Positions 24,686-31,890 of a DNA stretch of 64,000 bases are shown in pieces. The DNA comes from Chryseobacterium herbae (GTDB lineage: Bacteria; Bacteroidota; Bacteroidia; Flavobacteriales; Weeksellaceae): NCBI RefSeq assembly GCF_025154075.1, contig NZ_JAOAMU010000002.1:554368-618367 (forward strand). Direction: 5' to 3'. Position numbers and translations under genes: made by a program. Under the pieces are notes generated by a model. It did no database searches. It saw only the letters and a list, made by a program, of their open reading frames with translations, and was not told the DNA's origin. How positions within the stretch are numbered: position 1 is the stretch's first letter; each line of letters starts with the position of its first letter.

Positions 24686-25558
24686 ATGAAACAAAGCATT
24701 CCCACCTATGATCTGACCGATAGTACACAGCATGGCATTCTGATTGAAAGGATTGAAAAACGTACGATGAGTACGGAAGACAATCTTTTTGATAAAGGAA
24801 TTCACCGTGACAGTCATTATATCTTTACCTTTCTGGAAAGGGGCTGGGCCAAAATGATGGTCGATTTTAAGACCATTGAAGCTCAGGGTTCTTCTGTTTT
24901 TTTTCTGCTTCCGGGGCAGGTTCATGAAGGAATTTTAATGGAAAACGTTAGCGGATGGTTTATTGCGGTTAAAGCAGATCTATTGTCCGATACTGTGAGA
25001 TCTGTTTTTGAAGAATCATTGATAGATATACATCCCGTTTCCATTGATGACAACTGGGTAGAAAAACTGAGCTCATGCGCAGAAATACTGAAGAAGTCCT
25101 GTACGGAAGAAATGCTGAGCTCAAAAGAAGGATTTTTAGTAGTCCGGTCTTTAATGAATGCTTTTACAGGAATGTACGCGATGGTTTTTTTAAGCGAAAA
25201 CAATTGTGAAATATCTACTGAAAGCCGCGCTGTTCAACTGACCAGAAAGTTCAGAATTCTGATACGGAAAGAGTTTAAAACCATGAAAAGCCCATCGGTC
25301 TATGCCGGACTTTTGAATATTTCCCCGGGTTACCTTACTGAAGTAATCCGTGAAGTGACAGGGAAATCTGCCCAGCACTGGATTCATCAGGAAATTTTAA
25401 TAGAAGCGAAAAGGCTTTTGTCCTTTACCCAGCTTACCGTTAAAGAAATTGCTTATGAGTTGGGATACAACGATCATACCTATTTTTCACGTTTATTTTC
25501 GAGAACCGAAGGCTTCCCACCATCGGAATTCAGGGACAAAAATCGCAGGAAGAAGTAA
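24686..25558 (+). CDS. AraC-family transcriptional regulator
   Basis: A 290-residue protein with an N-terminal cupin-like ligand-sensing region (R-D-S-H-Y-I-F-T-F-L, LLPGQVHEG) and a C-terminal double helix-turn-helix (SPGYLTEVIREVTGKSAQHW; TVKEIAYELGYNDHTYFSRLFSR). It lies between the LysE exporter and a siderophore-interacting flavoprotein 81 bp downstream. Control of the flavoprotein gene is the more usual pairing in flavobacteria, but this is inference. Confidence 0.85.
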   Translation: MKQSIPTYDLTDSTQHGILIERIEKRTMSTEDNLFDKGIHRDSHYIFTFLERGWAKMMVDFKTIEAQGSSVFFLLPGQVHEGILMENVSGWFIAVKADLLSDTVRSVFEESLIDIHPVSIDDNWVEKLSSCAEILKKSCTEEMLSSKEGFLVVRSLMNAFTGMYAMVFLSENNCEISTESRAVQLTRKFRILIRKEFKTMKSPSVYAGLLNISPGYLTEVIREVTGKSAQHWIHQEILIEAKRLLSFTQLTVKEIAYELGYNDHTYFSRLFSRTEGFPPSEFRDKNRRKK

Positions 25559-25639
25559 ACCGCGAATAGTCCAATCAATACCCTGAAACAGCTATCGGTC
25601 CGCATTCGTTTTGCGCTTTCCTTTGCATTAAAATTATTT

Positions 25640-26362
25640 ATGCCAAGCTTACCAAAATGGATTAATGATACTTTAGAAAATGTCATGTCCTCCAAGTTTA
25701 AAGAATGTACTGTTATCCATATAGAACCTGTTTCAAATGATCTTCGCCTTGTCCGTTTTGCTTCCGATCTGGAAGATGTTCCTTTTGAACCGGCTTATGC
25801 CATAGGAATAAGAGTGAACGAAAGGGATTACCGTAATTATTCACCATTCAATTTTAATAAACACACCGGAACTTTTGATGTGATATTTCATCTTCATGAT
25901 ACCGATTCGGTTGGAGGCCGCTTTGCCAATAGCCTTTCAGAAGGAGATACTACCAAAATTTTAATGCCCCGGGGAAAACGTTTTTTCGAAATTAATGCAG
26001 AAATTCATTTCTCTATCGGTGATGAAACCTCTCTGGGAAGTTCCTTGTCCATCAAAGAAGCAGCCGAAGAAATTGGGGGTTCATTTGTATGTCTCCATGA
26101 ATTGGAAGAGGCTTCAACACTGAAAGACTTGGAATTATATGGCTATCATGCTCCCAAAAATGATATACAGAACATTATGGAAGCACTGGACGATTTTCTT
26201 AAAGAAGAAAAGGAGGCTGTTTACAATAACGAAGCAGTTTTCTATCTTACAGGAAACGGAAATACCATGTCTGTCATCCGGAAATTCCTTAAAGCCAAAG
26301 GGGTGGATGCCAAATGTATCAGATCGCAGGCATATTGGATAGAAGGGAAGAAGGGGCTTTAG
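25640..26362 (+). CDS. Siderophore-interacting protein family flavoprotein (FAD reductase)
   Basis: A 240-residue protein with the SIP/ViuB layout. An N-terminal FAD-binding barrel includes RDYRNYSPF (the R-x-Y-S-type flavin site) and MPRGKRFF. A shortened C-terminal NAD(P)H-type domain contains SIGDETSLGS and FYLTGNGNTMSVIRKFL, ending with the SQAYWIEGKKG tail characteristic of the family. It probably reduces ferric-siderophore iron in the cytoplasm, or another cupin-linked substrate. It follows an AraC-type regulator. Confidence 0.8.
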   Translation: MPSLPKWINDTLENVMSSKFKECTVIHIEPVSNDLRLVRFASDLEDVPFEPAYAIGIRVNERDYRNYSPFNFNKHTGTFDVIFHLHDTDSVGGRFANSLSEGDTTKILMPRGKRFFEINAEIHFSIGDETSLGSSLSIKEAAEEIGGSFVCLHELEEASTLKDLELYGYHAPKNDIQNIMEALDDFLKEEKEAVYNNEAVFYLTGNGNTMSVIRKFLKAKGVDAKCIRSQAYWIEGKKGL

Positions 26363-26416
26363 AAGCTGTTATATTTTATCCCAGACTTCCACAAAACTTA
26401 ACCCGTCATTGCGAGG

Positions 26417-26831
26417 AGCGTAGCGACGAAGCAATCTCAAAAACGAAGCGAAAATTATTCAGATTAATTGTTAGTACTTGTTCAAAACCTTATAGGTTTT
26501 CGAAACCTATAAGGTTTATAGTAGATCTGCTACATTCTGCTTTTAGAAAAATAGAGGTTTGTTGGTTAATCGCAAAGACGCTAGTTTCTATAATGACGCT
26601 GTTATAAGGCGCAAGGATTTTATCTGCGATAAAATTGTATACTGTTTATCATTACGAAAAAAAGGAATCCCATAAAAAATAGGATAGAAGTTATTGTCAA
26701 AGATCTTTACCCTGCTGAAAATCTTCGATTTTCTTGTGCCTTAAATATTTCATCCAAGGAAAGCCCGTGCACCTTCGCGTTTAAAACCTTTCTATTCCAA
26801 TAAGTTTTAATGCAAAATTCATAATCTATAT
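26417..26831. repeat. ~415-bp tandem direct repeat, copy 1
   Basis: Starts AGCGTAGCGACGAAGCAATC and ends AATTCATAATCTATAT. It contains a perfect 15-bp-stem palindrome at 26485-26517 (AAACCTTATAGGTTT, TCG, then its complement) and several ATTGC/GCAAG-type flavobacterial interspersed motifs. A larger ATTGC...GCAAT hairpin straddles its left edge (26408-26436). No coding character. Confidence 0.9.
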
Positions 26832-26843
26832 TTTTTAAATCTA

Positions 26844-27259
26844 AGCGTAGCGACGAAGCAATCTCAAAAACGAAGCGAAAATTATTCAGATTAATTGTTA
26901 GTACTTGTTCAAAACCTTATAGGTTTTCGAAACCTATAAGGTTTATAGTAGATCTGCTACATTCTGCTTTTAGAAAAATAGAGGTTTGTTGGTTAATCGC
27001 AAAGACGCTAGTTTCTATAATGACGCTGTTATAAGGCGCAAGGATTTTATCTGCGATAAAATTGTATACTGTTTATCATTACGAAAAAAAGTAATCCCAT
27101 AAAAGATTTGGATAGAAGTTGTTGTCATTGATCTTTACCCTGCTGAAAATCTTCGATTTTCTTGCGCCTTAAATACATCATGTAGGGAAATCCTTTGCGC
27201 CTTCGCGTTTAAAACCTTTCTATTCCAATAAGTTTTAATGCAAAATTCATAATCTATAT
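26844..27259. repeat. ~416-bp tandem direct repeat, copy 2
   Basis: Second copy of 26417-26831, offset 427 bp, with only scattered substitutions and one or two indels. The palindrome recurs at 26912-26944. The two copies are separated by 12 bases. Confidence 0.9.
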
Positions 27260-27291
27260 ATCTACGATAAATATTTTTCCAATTGAATCAT

Positions 27292-27325
27292 ACACCGTCA
27301 GCATTAATCGTGACGGTGTTTTTTA
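27292..27325 (+). terminator. Hairpin terminator before the Reb locus
   Basis: ACACCGTCA (27292-27300) pairs with TGACGGTGT (27311-27319), followed by TTTTT. It isolates the Reb locus from upstream transcription. The following ~300 bases up to 27620 carry no gene and presumably hold the Reb promoter; GACATTTG at 27482-27489 is a 7-of-8 match to the -7 consensus. Confidence 0.7.
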
Positions 27326-27620
27326 TGCTTATAATTTCTTCAGATCTCTTTTAATAAATCATTTTGGCTTGGTTTAAATGTTTAATAATAAGATTTAATT
27401 GCTTATTTCTCACATTAAAGGGAAATACCTGAGTTTCTAAAAACCAGTAAATTCCCTTAAGGTAGATATATTTTTCTTTTGGACATTTGTATCAGAAGAA
27501 AGGGAGAAACAGAAAATGAAGAGGAGGGAAGGCGTAGAACAGTAAACCGGGAGAAAGGTTCTTTAAAGATAAGAAGAATGAATGATCCTTAGAAATGTAA
27601 TAACCATTAAAACCAAGTAT

Positions 27621-27836
27621 ATGTCAGATACAGTAAATAACAAGGTCACCGATGCGGTAACGCAGACCAATGTTACAGTGCTCGGCGAATCACCGGCTCA
27701 GGCAATGAGTATGTTGTACCAGATGGCGATGCATGCCAGCGGAATTTCGATACAGAACTCAGTAACCAACCAGCAGAACCTTAACCAGCTTAATCCGGCC
27801 ATTGTAGCAGATGCCATTAAGATCTTAAAAGGATAA
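27621..27836 (+). CDS. RebB-family R-body protein, first gene of the locus
   Basis: A 71-residue protein of the RebB (R-body) family: NNKVTDAVTQTNVTVLGESP, a central helix with HASGI-x-I-Q-N-S-V, and a short hydrophobic tail ending A-D-A-I-K-I-L-K-G. ATG at 27621 matches the start of the other copies; the in-frame ATG at 27582 would add 13 unrelated residues. R-body proteins polymerise into coiled ribbons that unroll on a pH or other trigger. It differs from the five-copy array downstream by lacking the Q-A-A-T-T-Q-G segment. Confidence 0.85.
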   Translation: MSDTVNNKVTDAVTQTNVTVLGESPAQAMSMLYQMAMHASGISIQNSVTNQQNLNQLNPAIVADAIKILKG

Positions 27837-27853
27837 TCTAAAACTTTAAAACC

Positions 27854-28336
27854 ATGGGAACGCAAAATTCAGACGGAGCCAAACCTACCAATGCTGCAGA
27901 AGAAGCGGTAGTTTTCATCAACAAAGAAGTATTGTCACCACCGACAGCTTCTCCAATGACCGGCGCAGGAAAAGTAATGATCGATCAGTCGACGGGGATG
28001 ATGGTTCAGGATCTGCAGTCTTTTTTAAAGGGATTTGAGCAGGTAGGTCTTATCGCACTGAGCAGATTGGCCAATAATTTCCTGACCTACGGAACACCCA
28101 GCGAAAATAAGCCGCCGCCAAAGAAAAAACTCATGGAAGGAGCCGCTGAAGAGACAGAAACTGAGACCGGAAATGAAATGATGCGGGATCTTTTTAAAAT
28201 CGTCAGCGATTATGCCGAAGTGAAAACGAAAATTTCTACAGCGATCTTTGCTGTCAACAGCAATCTGAATCCACCGCAGAATATTGCACCGGTCGAAGAT
28301 CTTCCCACGGAAGATGCTGAAAAAAAAAACAATTGA
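27854..28336 (+). CDS. Reb-locus linker protein 1, hypothetical
   Basis: A 160-residue acidic protein of unknown family, 17 bp after the first reb gene. The N-terminal 90 residues include a VMIDQSTGMMVQDLQSFLKG segment predicted to be amphipathic. The C-terminal part is Glu/Pro-rich. It is packed into one operon with two further acidic genes. A role in R-body nucleation, length control or processing, as suggested for the non-RebB genes of other reb operons, is possible but unproven. Confidence 0.65.
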   Translation: MGTQNSDGAKPTNAAEEAVVFINKEVLSPPTASPMTGAGKVMIDQSTGMMVQDLQSFLKGFEQVGLIALSRLANNFLTYGTPSENKPPPKKKLMEGAAEETETETGNEMMRDLFKIVSDYAEVKTKISTAIFAVNSNLNPPQNIAPVEDLPTEDAEKKNN

Positions 28337-28377
28337 CGTCATCGCCTGTCAATGAAAAACCAGAAGAACAGGACAGC

Positions 28378-28587
28378 ATGGGAAATAAAAATTTTGAAGC
28401 TGACGGCGGAGACGGAAAATTGGTGCTGAAATCTATAAAGCTGACTCAGCCACTCGTAAAACCTAAGATCGAAGAAGCGGTCATTCCTGCAGAAGAGCCT
28501 GAAAAAGAAGGGCCCGGAAAGACCTTATCTATGCAAATCACAGACAAACTTAAAAAAATAGGAAATGGATTATTCAAAAGATCATAA
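28378..28587 (+). CDS. Reb-locus linker protein 2, small acidic hypothetical
   Basis: A 69-residue protein from ATG at 28378. An in-frame TTG at 28333 overlaps the preceding stop as TTGA and would add 15 residues, so the start is uncertain. The sequence is disordered-looking (Glu, Pro, Lys) with a C-terminal amphipathic stretch (MQITDKLKKIGNGLFKRS). It overlaps the next gene by 23 bp. No family recognised. Confidence 0.5.
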   Translation: MGNKNFEADGGDGKLVLKSIKLTQPLVKPKIEEAVIPAEEPEKEGPGKTLSMQITDKLKKIGNGLFKRS

Positions 28588-29017
28588 TCTCAAAAAAATA
28601 GATCCGGCCATCTACGAAGATGTTCCCATGGATGAAGAGGAAAATGCGGCTGCAGGCGAAGAAACAGGCGAAGACAGCCCTGTTGTAGAGACAGAACGTA
28701 ATGCCGCGGGGATAGACATCAGCGCCATGCCGTTTGTTCTGAGTCATGAAGATGAAATCATCAACTACATCAAAGATAAGGCAACCAAAGAAACCCTGAA
28801 ATCATTAGCACCACTGTTGGAAAAGCTGGAAGAAGCTGTGAAACAGCAGGAAGCGTATCAATCACCTGCCACAGCCAGTCCTGTAACAATGAACTATGAT
28901 GATCAGTTAAAAAAACTGCAGGAAGCTTCAGTGGTGAAAATTAAAGAGAAAGAATTAAGAATAGCGGAAAGAATGAATAAGCTGCAGGTGAGATTTGCGA
29001 ATATGAGGAAGAATTAA
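28565..29017 (+). CDS. Reb-locus linker protein 3, acidic coiled-coil protein
   Basis: A 150-residue protein. The first 50 residues are acidic and low-complexity (PMDEEENAAAGEETGEDSP). Residues about 60-150 are helical with heptad-like spacing (LAPLLEKLEEAVKQQEAY; LQEASVVKIKEKELRIAERM), suggesting a coiled coil. It starts 23 bp inside the preceding gene. Its repeated presence of Glu/Lys helices is compatible with binding the R-body ribbon, but this is speculation. Confidence 0.6.
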   Translation: MDYSKDHNLKKIDPAIYEDVPMDEEENAAAGEETGEDSPVVETERNAAGIDISAMPFVLSHEDEIINYIKDKATKETLKSLAPLLEKLEEAVKQQEAYQSPATASPVTMNYDDQLKKLQEASVVKIKEKELRIAERMNKLQVRFANMRKN

Positions 29018-29141
29018 GGGAATAGGGAATAGGCAAAAGGGAGTAGGGAGATTTTTGAAGTTCAAAAGCAGAACTTCAGAGCAATGGTATTAAATTTTTG
29101 AAACTATTAAATTCATTTTTATGGTGACTGCTAGAAGTCAG

Positions 29142-29190
29142 TTGCCGGATAGTAACTTCCATCCTCCCTCTTCCAGCTTCCAGCACTCTT
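29142..29190. repeat. CTTCCA-rich interspersed repeat
   Basis: A run of CTTCC/CATCC motifs between reb-locus genes. The reverse-complement form recurs at 54736-54770 and a related form at 54940-54977. Probably a dispersed intergenic element. Confidence 0.45.
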
Positions 29191-29234
29191 AATTTTCACA
29201 TTAAATAATATATCCAACCAAAATAACAAATCAT

Positions 29235-29462
29235 ATGAATGAAATCAATACAGCAGTGATGGGAATGTCTGCCTCTGTGCCCGCCGCGATTTCTATGCAG
29301 GTAAGCGCGCATTCCACAGGATTAATGCATATCAATTCCGCATTGAATCAACAAAGGGACGCGATGCTTGGAATGAGCAATTACGTCATGGGACTTAAAA
29401 AGATGAGCTCAGGAAAGGTAAGAATCAAAAGTTCAATAGCATTCGGAAAAGGCCGCTTTTAA
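29235..29462 (+). CDS. Divergent Reb-like protein
   Basis: A 75-residue protein that keeps the core RebB helix (VSAHSTGLMHINSALNQQRD) but has a different N-terminus and a basic C-terminus (MSSGKVRIKSSIAFGKGRF) instead of the hydrophobic tail. By analogy with multi-gene reb operons it may be a minor structural or capping subunit. It lies 220 bp after the linker genes and 490 bp before the five-copy array. Confidence 0.7.
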   Translation: MNEINTAVMGMSASVPAAISMQVSAHSTGLMHINSALNQQRDAMLGMSNYVMGLKKMSSGKVRIKSSIAFGKGRF

Positions 29463-29950
29463 TTAACATCCCTAAAGAAAAACTACGGATGCGGTGTATT
29501 CCTCTGTAAAGACAGAAAACGGTGCCCTCAGCATATATACAGTCAAGTTAGGTCAATATTTATTTCCACACCGTTTTTTGAATGCTCAACGTGCAAAACA
29601 GTCAAACATCCTCAATCCCCCGAGAAAAGATCGCGTACAGCATACCTACAGAAGGAACAGATGGTAAGGAGATATATCCGGACATCTCAACCGCATCCTT
29701 TCTTCAACATCGTACAGGATAATTGAAGCTTACAGAATAAAAATTTAACTCCTGCAGATTGTACAGGTCATGATTTCAGCCATTGTATCGAGAATCATCC
29801 ATACAGCGAAACCCAATTACCAGTCTGCAACAATGCCTTGAAAATCTGTGTCATTGTATCATTTGCGGGAGCTTAAAATAATAAGGAAACTAGTTTAAAT
29901 CAAAATAATTTATTAACCGAGATCACATCTCAAAAAAAACAATTACAACT
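29463..29950 (+). other. 488-bp leader before the rebB array, with a possible 46-codon ORF
   Basis: No gene of clear coding character. An ATG at 29582 opens 46 codons ending at 29722 (starts MLNVQNSQTSSIP); it has a mixed polar composition and may be chance. CGGTGT near 29490 and ACACCG at 29568-29573 plus a T-run could form the end of the upstream transcript. The remainder presumably carries the promoter and long leader of the rebB array. Confidence 0.35.
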
Positions 29951-30211
29951 ATGGCAACAGTAAACGAACAAATCACAGACGCAGTAACGCAGTCGAACGT
30001 GAAAGTAGTGGGAGAATCTCCTGCAATGGCTTTAAGCAACGTCTATCAGGCAGCTGCACACTCTACGGGAATCATGTTTGAAAATGCGGTGAACACGCAA
30101 AATCAACAGAACATTTTAGGACAAGCAGCCACTACTCAGGGTATTATGCAGATTTACAGCATGGATACAGTGGCAGACGCTGTTTCTATCGCTAAGATCC
30201 TGAAACCTTAA
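29951..30211 (+). CDS. rebB: RebB R-body protein, array copy 1
   Basis: An 86-residue RebB-family protein and the first of five tandem copies. It contains ITDAVTQSNVKVVGESPAMA, the helix AHSTGIMFENAVNTQNQQN, the QAATTQG turn and a hydrophobic C-terminal helix. Copy 1 has A34, L-G at 56-57, I-M at 65-66 and ends L-K-P. RebB is the main ribbon component of R-bodies in other bacteria. The five copies are each followed by ~78 bp holding a small hairpin. Confidence 0.92.
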   Translation: MATVNEQITDAVTQSNVKVVGESPAMALSNVYQAAAHSTGIMFENAVNTQNQQNILGQAATTQGIMQIYSMDTVADAVSIAKILKP

Positions 30212-30245
30212 TTTTTTCTGAAAACGTAGAAATTAAGCCTCAAAT

Positions 30246-30263
30246 CCGGCAGATCCGGTGTTT
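30246..30263 (+). promoter_or_regulatory. Spacer hairpin 1 of the rebB array
   Basis: CCGG (30246-30249), a 5-base loop, CCGG (30255-30258), then a GTTTTT run. It is the weakest stem of the four spacers (4 bp). Confidence 0.4.
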
Positions 30264-30288
30264 TTAATCCACACAAACAATAATCATT

Positions 30289-30549
30289 ATGGCAACAGTA
30301 AACGAACAAATTACAGACGCAGTAACCCAATCCAATGTAAAAGTAGTAGGTGAATCTCCTGCAATGGCGCTAAGTAACGTGTACCAAACAGCGGCACATT
30401 CTACAGGAATTATGTTTGAAAATGCAGTGAATACGCAGAACCAGCAGAATATTGTAACTCAGGCAGCCACTACACAGGGGATTGCTCAGATTTACAGTAA
30501 AGATACCATCGCAGATGCTATTTCTATTGCTAACATCCTGAAACCTTAA
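30289..30549 (+). CDS. rebB: RebB R-body protein, array copy 2
   Basis: An 86-residue RebB. Compared with copy 1 it has T34, V-T at 56-57, I-A at 65-66, K71 and N82. The K in place of a hydrophobic residue (Y-S-K-D-T) makes the C-terminal turn more polar than in other copies. Many synonymous differences from its neighbours indicate it is not a very recent duplicate. Confidence 0.92.
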   Translation: MATVNEQITDAVTQSNVKVVGESPAMALSNVYQTAAHSTGIMFENAVNTQNQQNIVTQAATTQGIAQIYSKDTIADAISIANILKP

Positions 30550-30593
30550 GAGTTTTCACTCCAAACTAAAATAATCATTATAAGCCGGAAGTC

Positions 30594-30608
30594 CCGGTCA
30601 ATTTTTAA
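30594..30608 (+). promoter_or_regulatory. Spacer hairpin 2 of the rebB array
   Basis: GCCGG (30594-30598), loop AAGTC, CCGGT (30604-30608), closing with a G-U pair. A TTTTT run follows five bases later. Confidence 0.45.
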
Positions 30609-30629
30609 CCCAAATAAACAATAATCATT

Positions 30630-30890
30630 ATGGCAACAGTTAACCAACAAATCACAGACGCAGTTACCCAATCCAACGTAAAAGTGGTAGCAGAATCTCC
30701 AGCAATGGCTTTAAGCAACGTGTATCAGACCGCAGCGCATTCCACGGGAATCATGTTTGAAAATGCGGTGAATACGCAAAATCAGCAAAATATCGTCACT
30801 CAGGCAGCCACTACGCAAGGTGTTACGCAGATCTACAGCCTGGATACAGTAGCAGATGCTGTTTCTATTGCTAAAATCCTGAATCCTTAA
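30630..30890 (+). CDS. rebB: RebB R-body protein, array copy 3
   Basis: An 86-residue RebB. Distinguishing residues are Q6 (others have E), A21, T34, V-T at 56-57, V-T at 65-66 and L71, ending L-N-P. Its protein differs from copy 4 at only three positions, although the DNA differs at many third positions, consistent with purifying selection on the sequence. Confidence 0.92.
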   Translation: MATVNQQITDAVTQSNVKVVAESPAMALSNVYQTAAHSTGIMFENAVNTQNQQNIVTQAATTQGVTQIYSLDTVADAVSIAKILNP

Positions 30891-30924
30891 CCCGTTCAGC
30901 AAACAACAAACAATAATCCTTATC

Positions 30925-30939
30925 ACCGGATGATCCGGT
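30925..30939 (+). promoter_or_regulatory. Spacer hairpin 3 of the rebB array
   Basis: ACCGG (30925-30929), loop ATGAT, CCGGT (30935-30939), then TTTCTTTT. Five-bp stem. Confidence 0.5.
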
Positions 30940-30970
30940 TTTCTTTTAACCCAAATAAACAATAACCATT

Positions 30971-31231
30971 ATGGCAACAGTAAACGAACAAATCACAGAC
31001 GCAGTAACGCAGTCGAACGTAAAAGTAGTAGGGGAATCTCCTGCAATGGCTTTAAGCAATGTATATCAAACAGCAGCGCATTCCACAGGAATCATGTTTG
31101 AAAATGCAGTGAATACTCAAAATCAGCAAAATATCGTCACTCAGGCAGCGACTACACAAGGTGTGACGCAGATCTACAGCCTTGATACCATAGCCGATGC
31201 TGTTTCTATTGCTAAAATCCTGAATCCTTAA
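30971..31231 (+). CDS. rebB: RebB R-body protein, array copy 4
   Basis: An 86-residue RebB with G21, T34, V-T at 56-57, V-T at 65-66, L71 and I74, ending L-N-P. The start context (AACAATAACCATT before ATG) closely matches the other copies, implying a conserved translation signal across the array. Confidence 0.92.
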   Translation: MATVNEQITDAVTQSNVKVVGESPAMALSNVYQTAAHSTGIMFENAVNTQNQQNIVTQAATTQGVTQIYSLDTIADAVSIAKILNP

Positions 31232-31261
31232 GAGATTTCGGCTAACGGCAAAAATCCCCCA

Positions 31262-31280
31262 CAGCCGGATCATCCGGCTG
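31262..31280 (+). promoter_or_regulatory. Spacer hairpin 4 of the rebB array
   Basis: CAGCCGG (31262-31268), loop ATCAT, CCGGCTG (31274-31280), then TTTTCT. The 7-bp stem is the strongest of the series and resembles a weak intrinsic terminator. Confidence 0.55.
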
Positions 31281-31310
31281 TTTTCTAAACCCAAATAAAC
31301 AATAATTATC

Positions 31311-31571
31311 ATGGCAACAGTAAACGAACAAATCACAGACGCAGTAACGCAGTCGAACGTAAAAGTGGTAGCAGAATCTCCTGCAATGGCTTTAAGCAAC
31401 GTCTATCAGTCAGCGGCACATTCGACCGGAATTATGTTTGAAAATGCAGTGAATGCGCAGAACCAACAGAATATTTTAGGTCAGGCAGCCACCACACAAG
31501 GAGTTATTCAGATCTACAGCATGGATACAATCGCAGATGCGGTGTCCATTGCTAAAATCTTAAATCCTTAA
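31311..31571 (+). CDS. rebB: RebB R-body protein, array copy 5
   Basis: An 86-residue RebB and the last of the array. It has A21, S34, A49 (N-A-Q instead of N-T-Q), L-G at 56-57 as in copy 1, V-I at 65-66 and M71. The mosaic of copy-1-like and copy-4-like residues suggests recombination among copies. A strong terminator follows. Confidence 0.92.
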   Translation: MATVNEQITDAVTQSNVKVVAESPAMALSNVYQSAAHSTGIMFENAVNAQNQQNILGQAATTQGVIQIYSMDTIADAVSIAKILNP

Positions 31572-31595
31572 TTATTAGCGTGTTTTTTAGATTCC

Positions 31596-31633
31596 AATCA
31601 GGGAGTGCATATGGTGTACTTCCTGATTTTTGT
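31596..31633 (+). terminator. Terminator of the rebB array
   Basis: AATCAGGGAGT (31596-31606) pairs with ACTTCCTGATT (31618-31628) with one G-T pair, then TTTTG. It ends the array before the convergent two-component operon. Confidence 0.8.
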
Positions 31634-31654
31634 TTTAGGGAAGAGTTTGAAGGT

Positions 31655-31890
31655 TTCGGGGTACGGGATTCGGGTTTGTGCGGGAAGAGGGAAGGAGAGT
31701 TTCGGGGTGTGGGATTCGGGTTTGTGCGGGAAGAGGGAAGCACTTGAGGTCCGAAAACAGAACTTCATCATCTCTGTATTAAATTTTAAAACAACCCCTA
31801 TCCCAAAACGCTCAAACGCTCAAACGCTCAAACTCTCTGACTCTAAAACCCTCCGACGCTCCAACCCGAATCCCGAATCCCGCACCCCGC
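31655..31890. repeat. Inverted GGGATTCGGG-type repeats
   Basis: Two direct copies of TTCGGGGT-N-C/G-GGGATTCGGGTTTG (around 31655-31740) are matched in inverted orientation by CCCGAATCCCGCACCCCG at about 31872-31889. Between them lies a run of CTCAAACG tandem repeats (31810-31830). This is a non-coding spacer between convergent operons, overall probably an interspersed element. Confidence 0.6.

Noticed and set aside
26314..26607. 97-codon frame after the siderophore-interacting gene
   Set aside because: It overlaps the end of the flavoprotein gene and continues into the tandem duplication and palindromes; no sign of selection.
26417..27259. Tandem repeat as a CRISPR array
   Set aside because: Only two units of over 400 bp in direct tandem with no short repeat-spacer pattern and no cas genes nearby.
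29951..31571. The 340-bp periodic array as a CRISPR or satellite repeat
   Set aside because: Each unit encodes an intact RebB protein with mainly synonymous differences, so these are genes.
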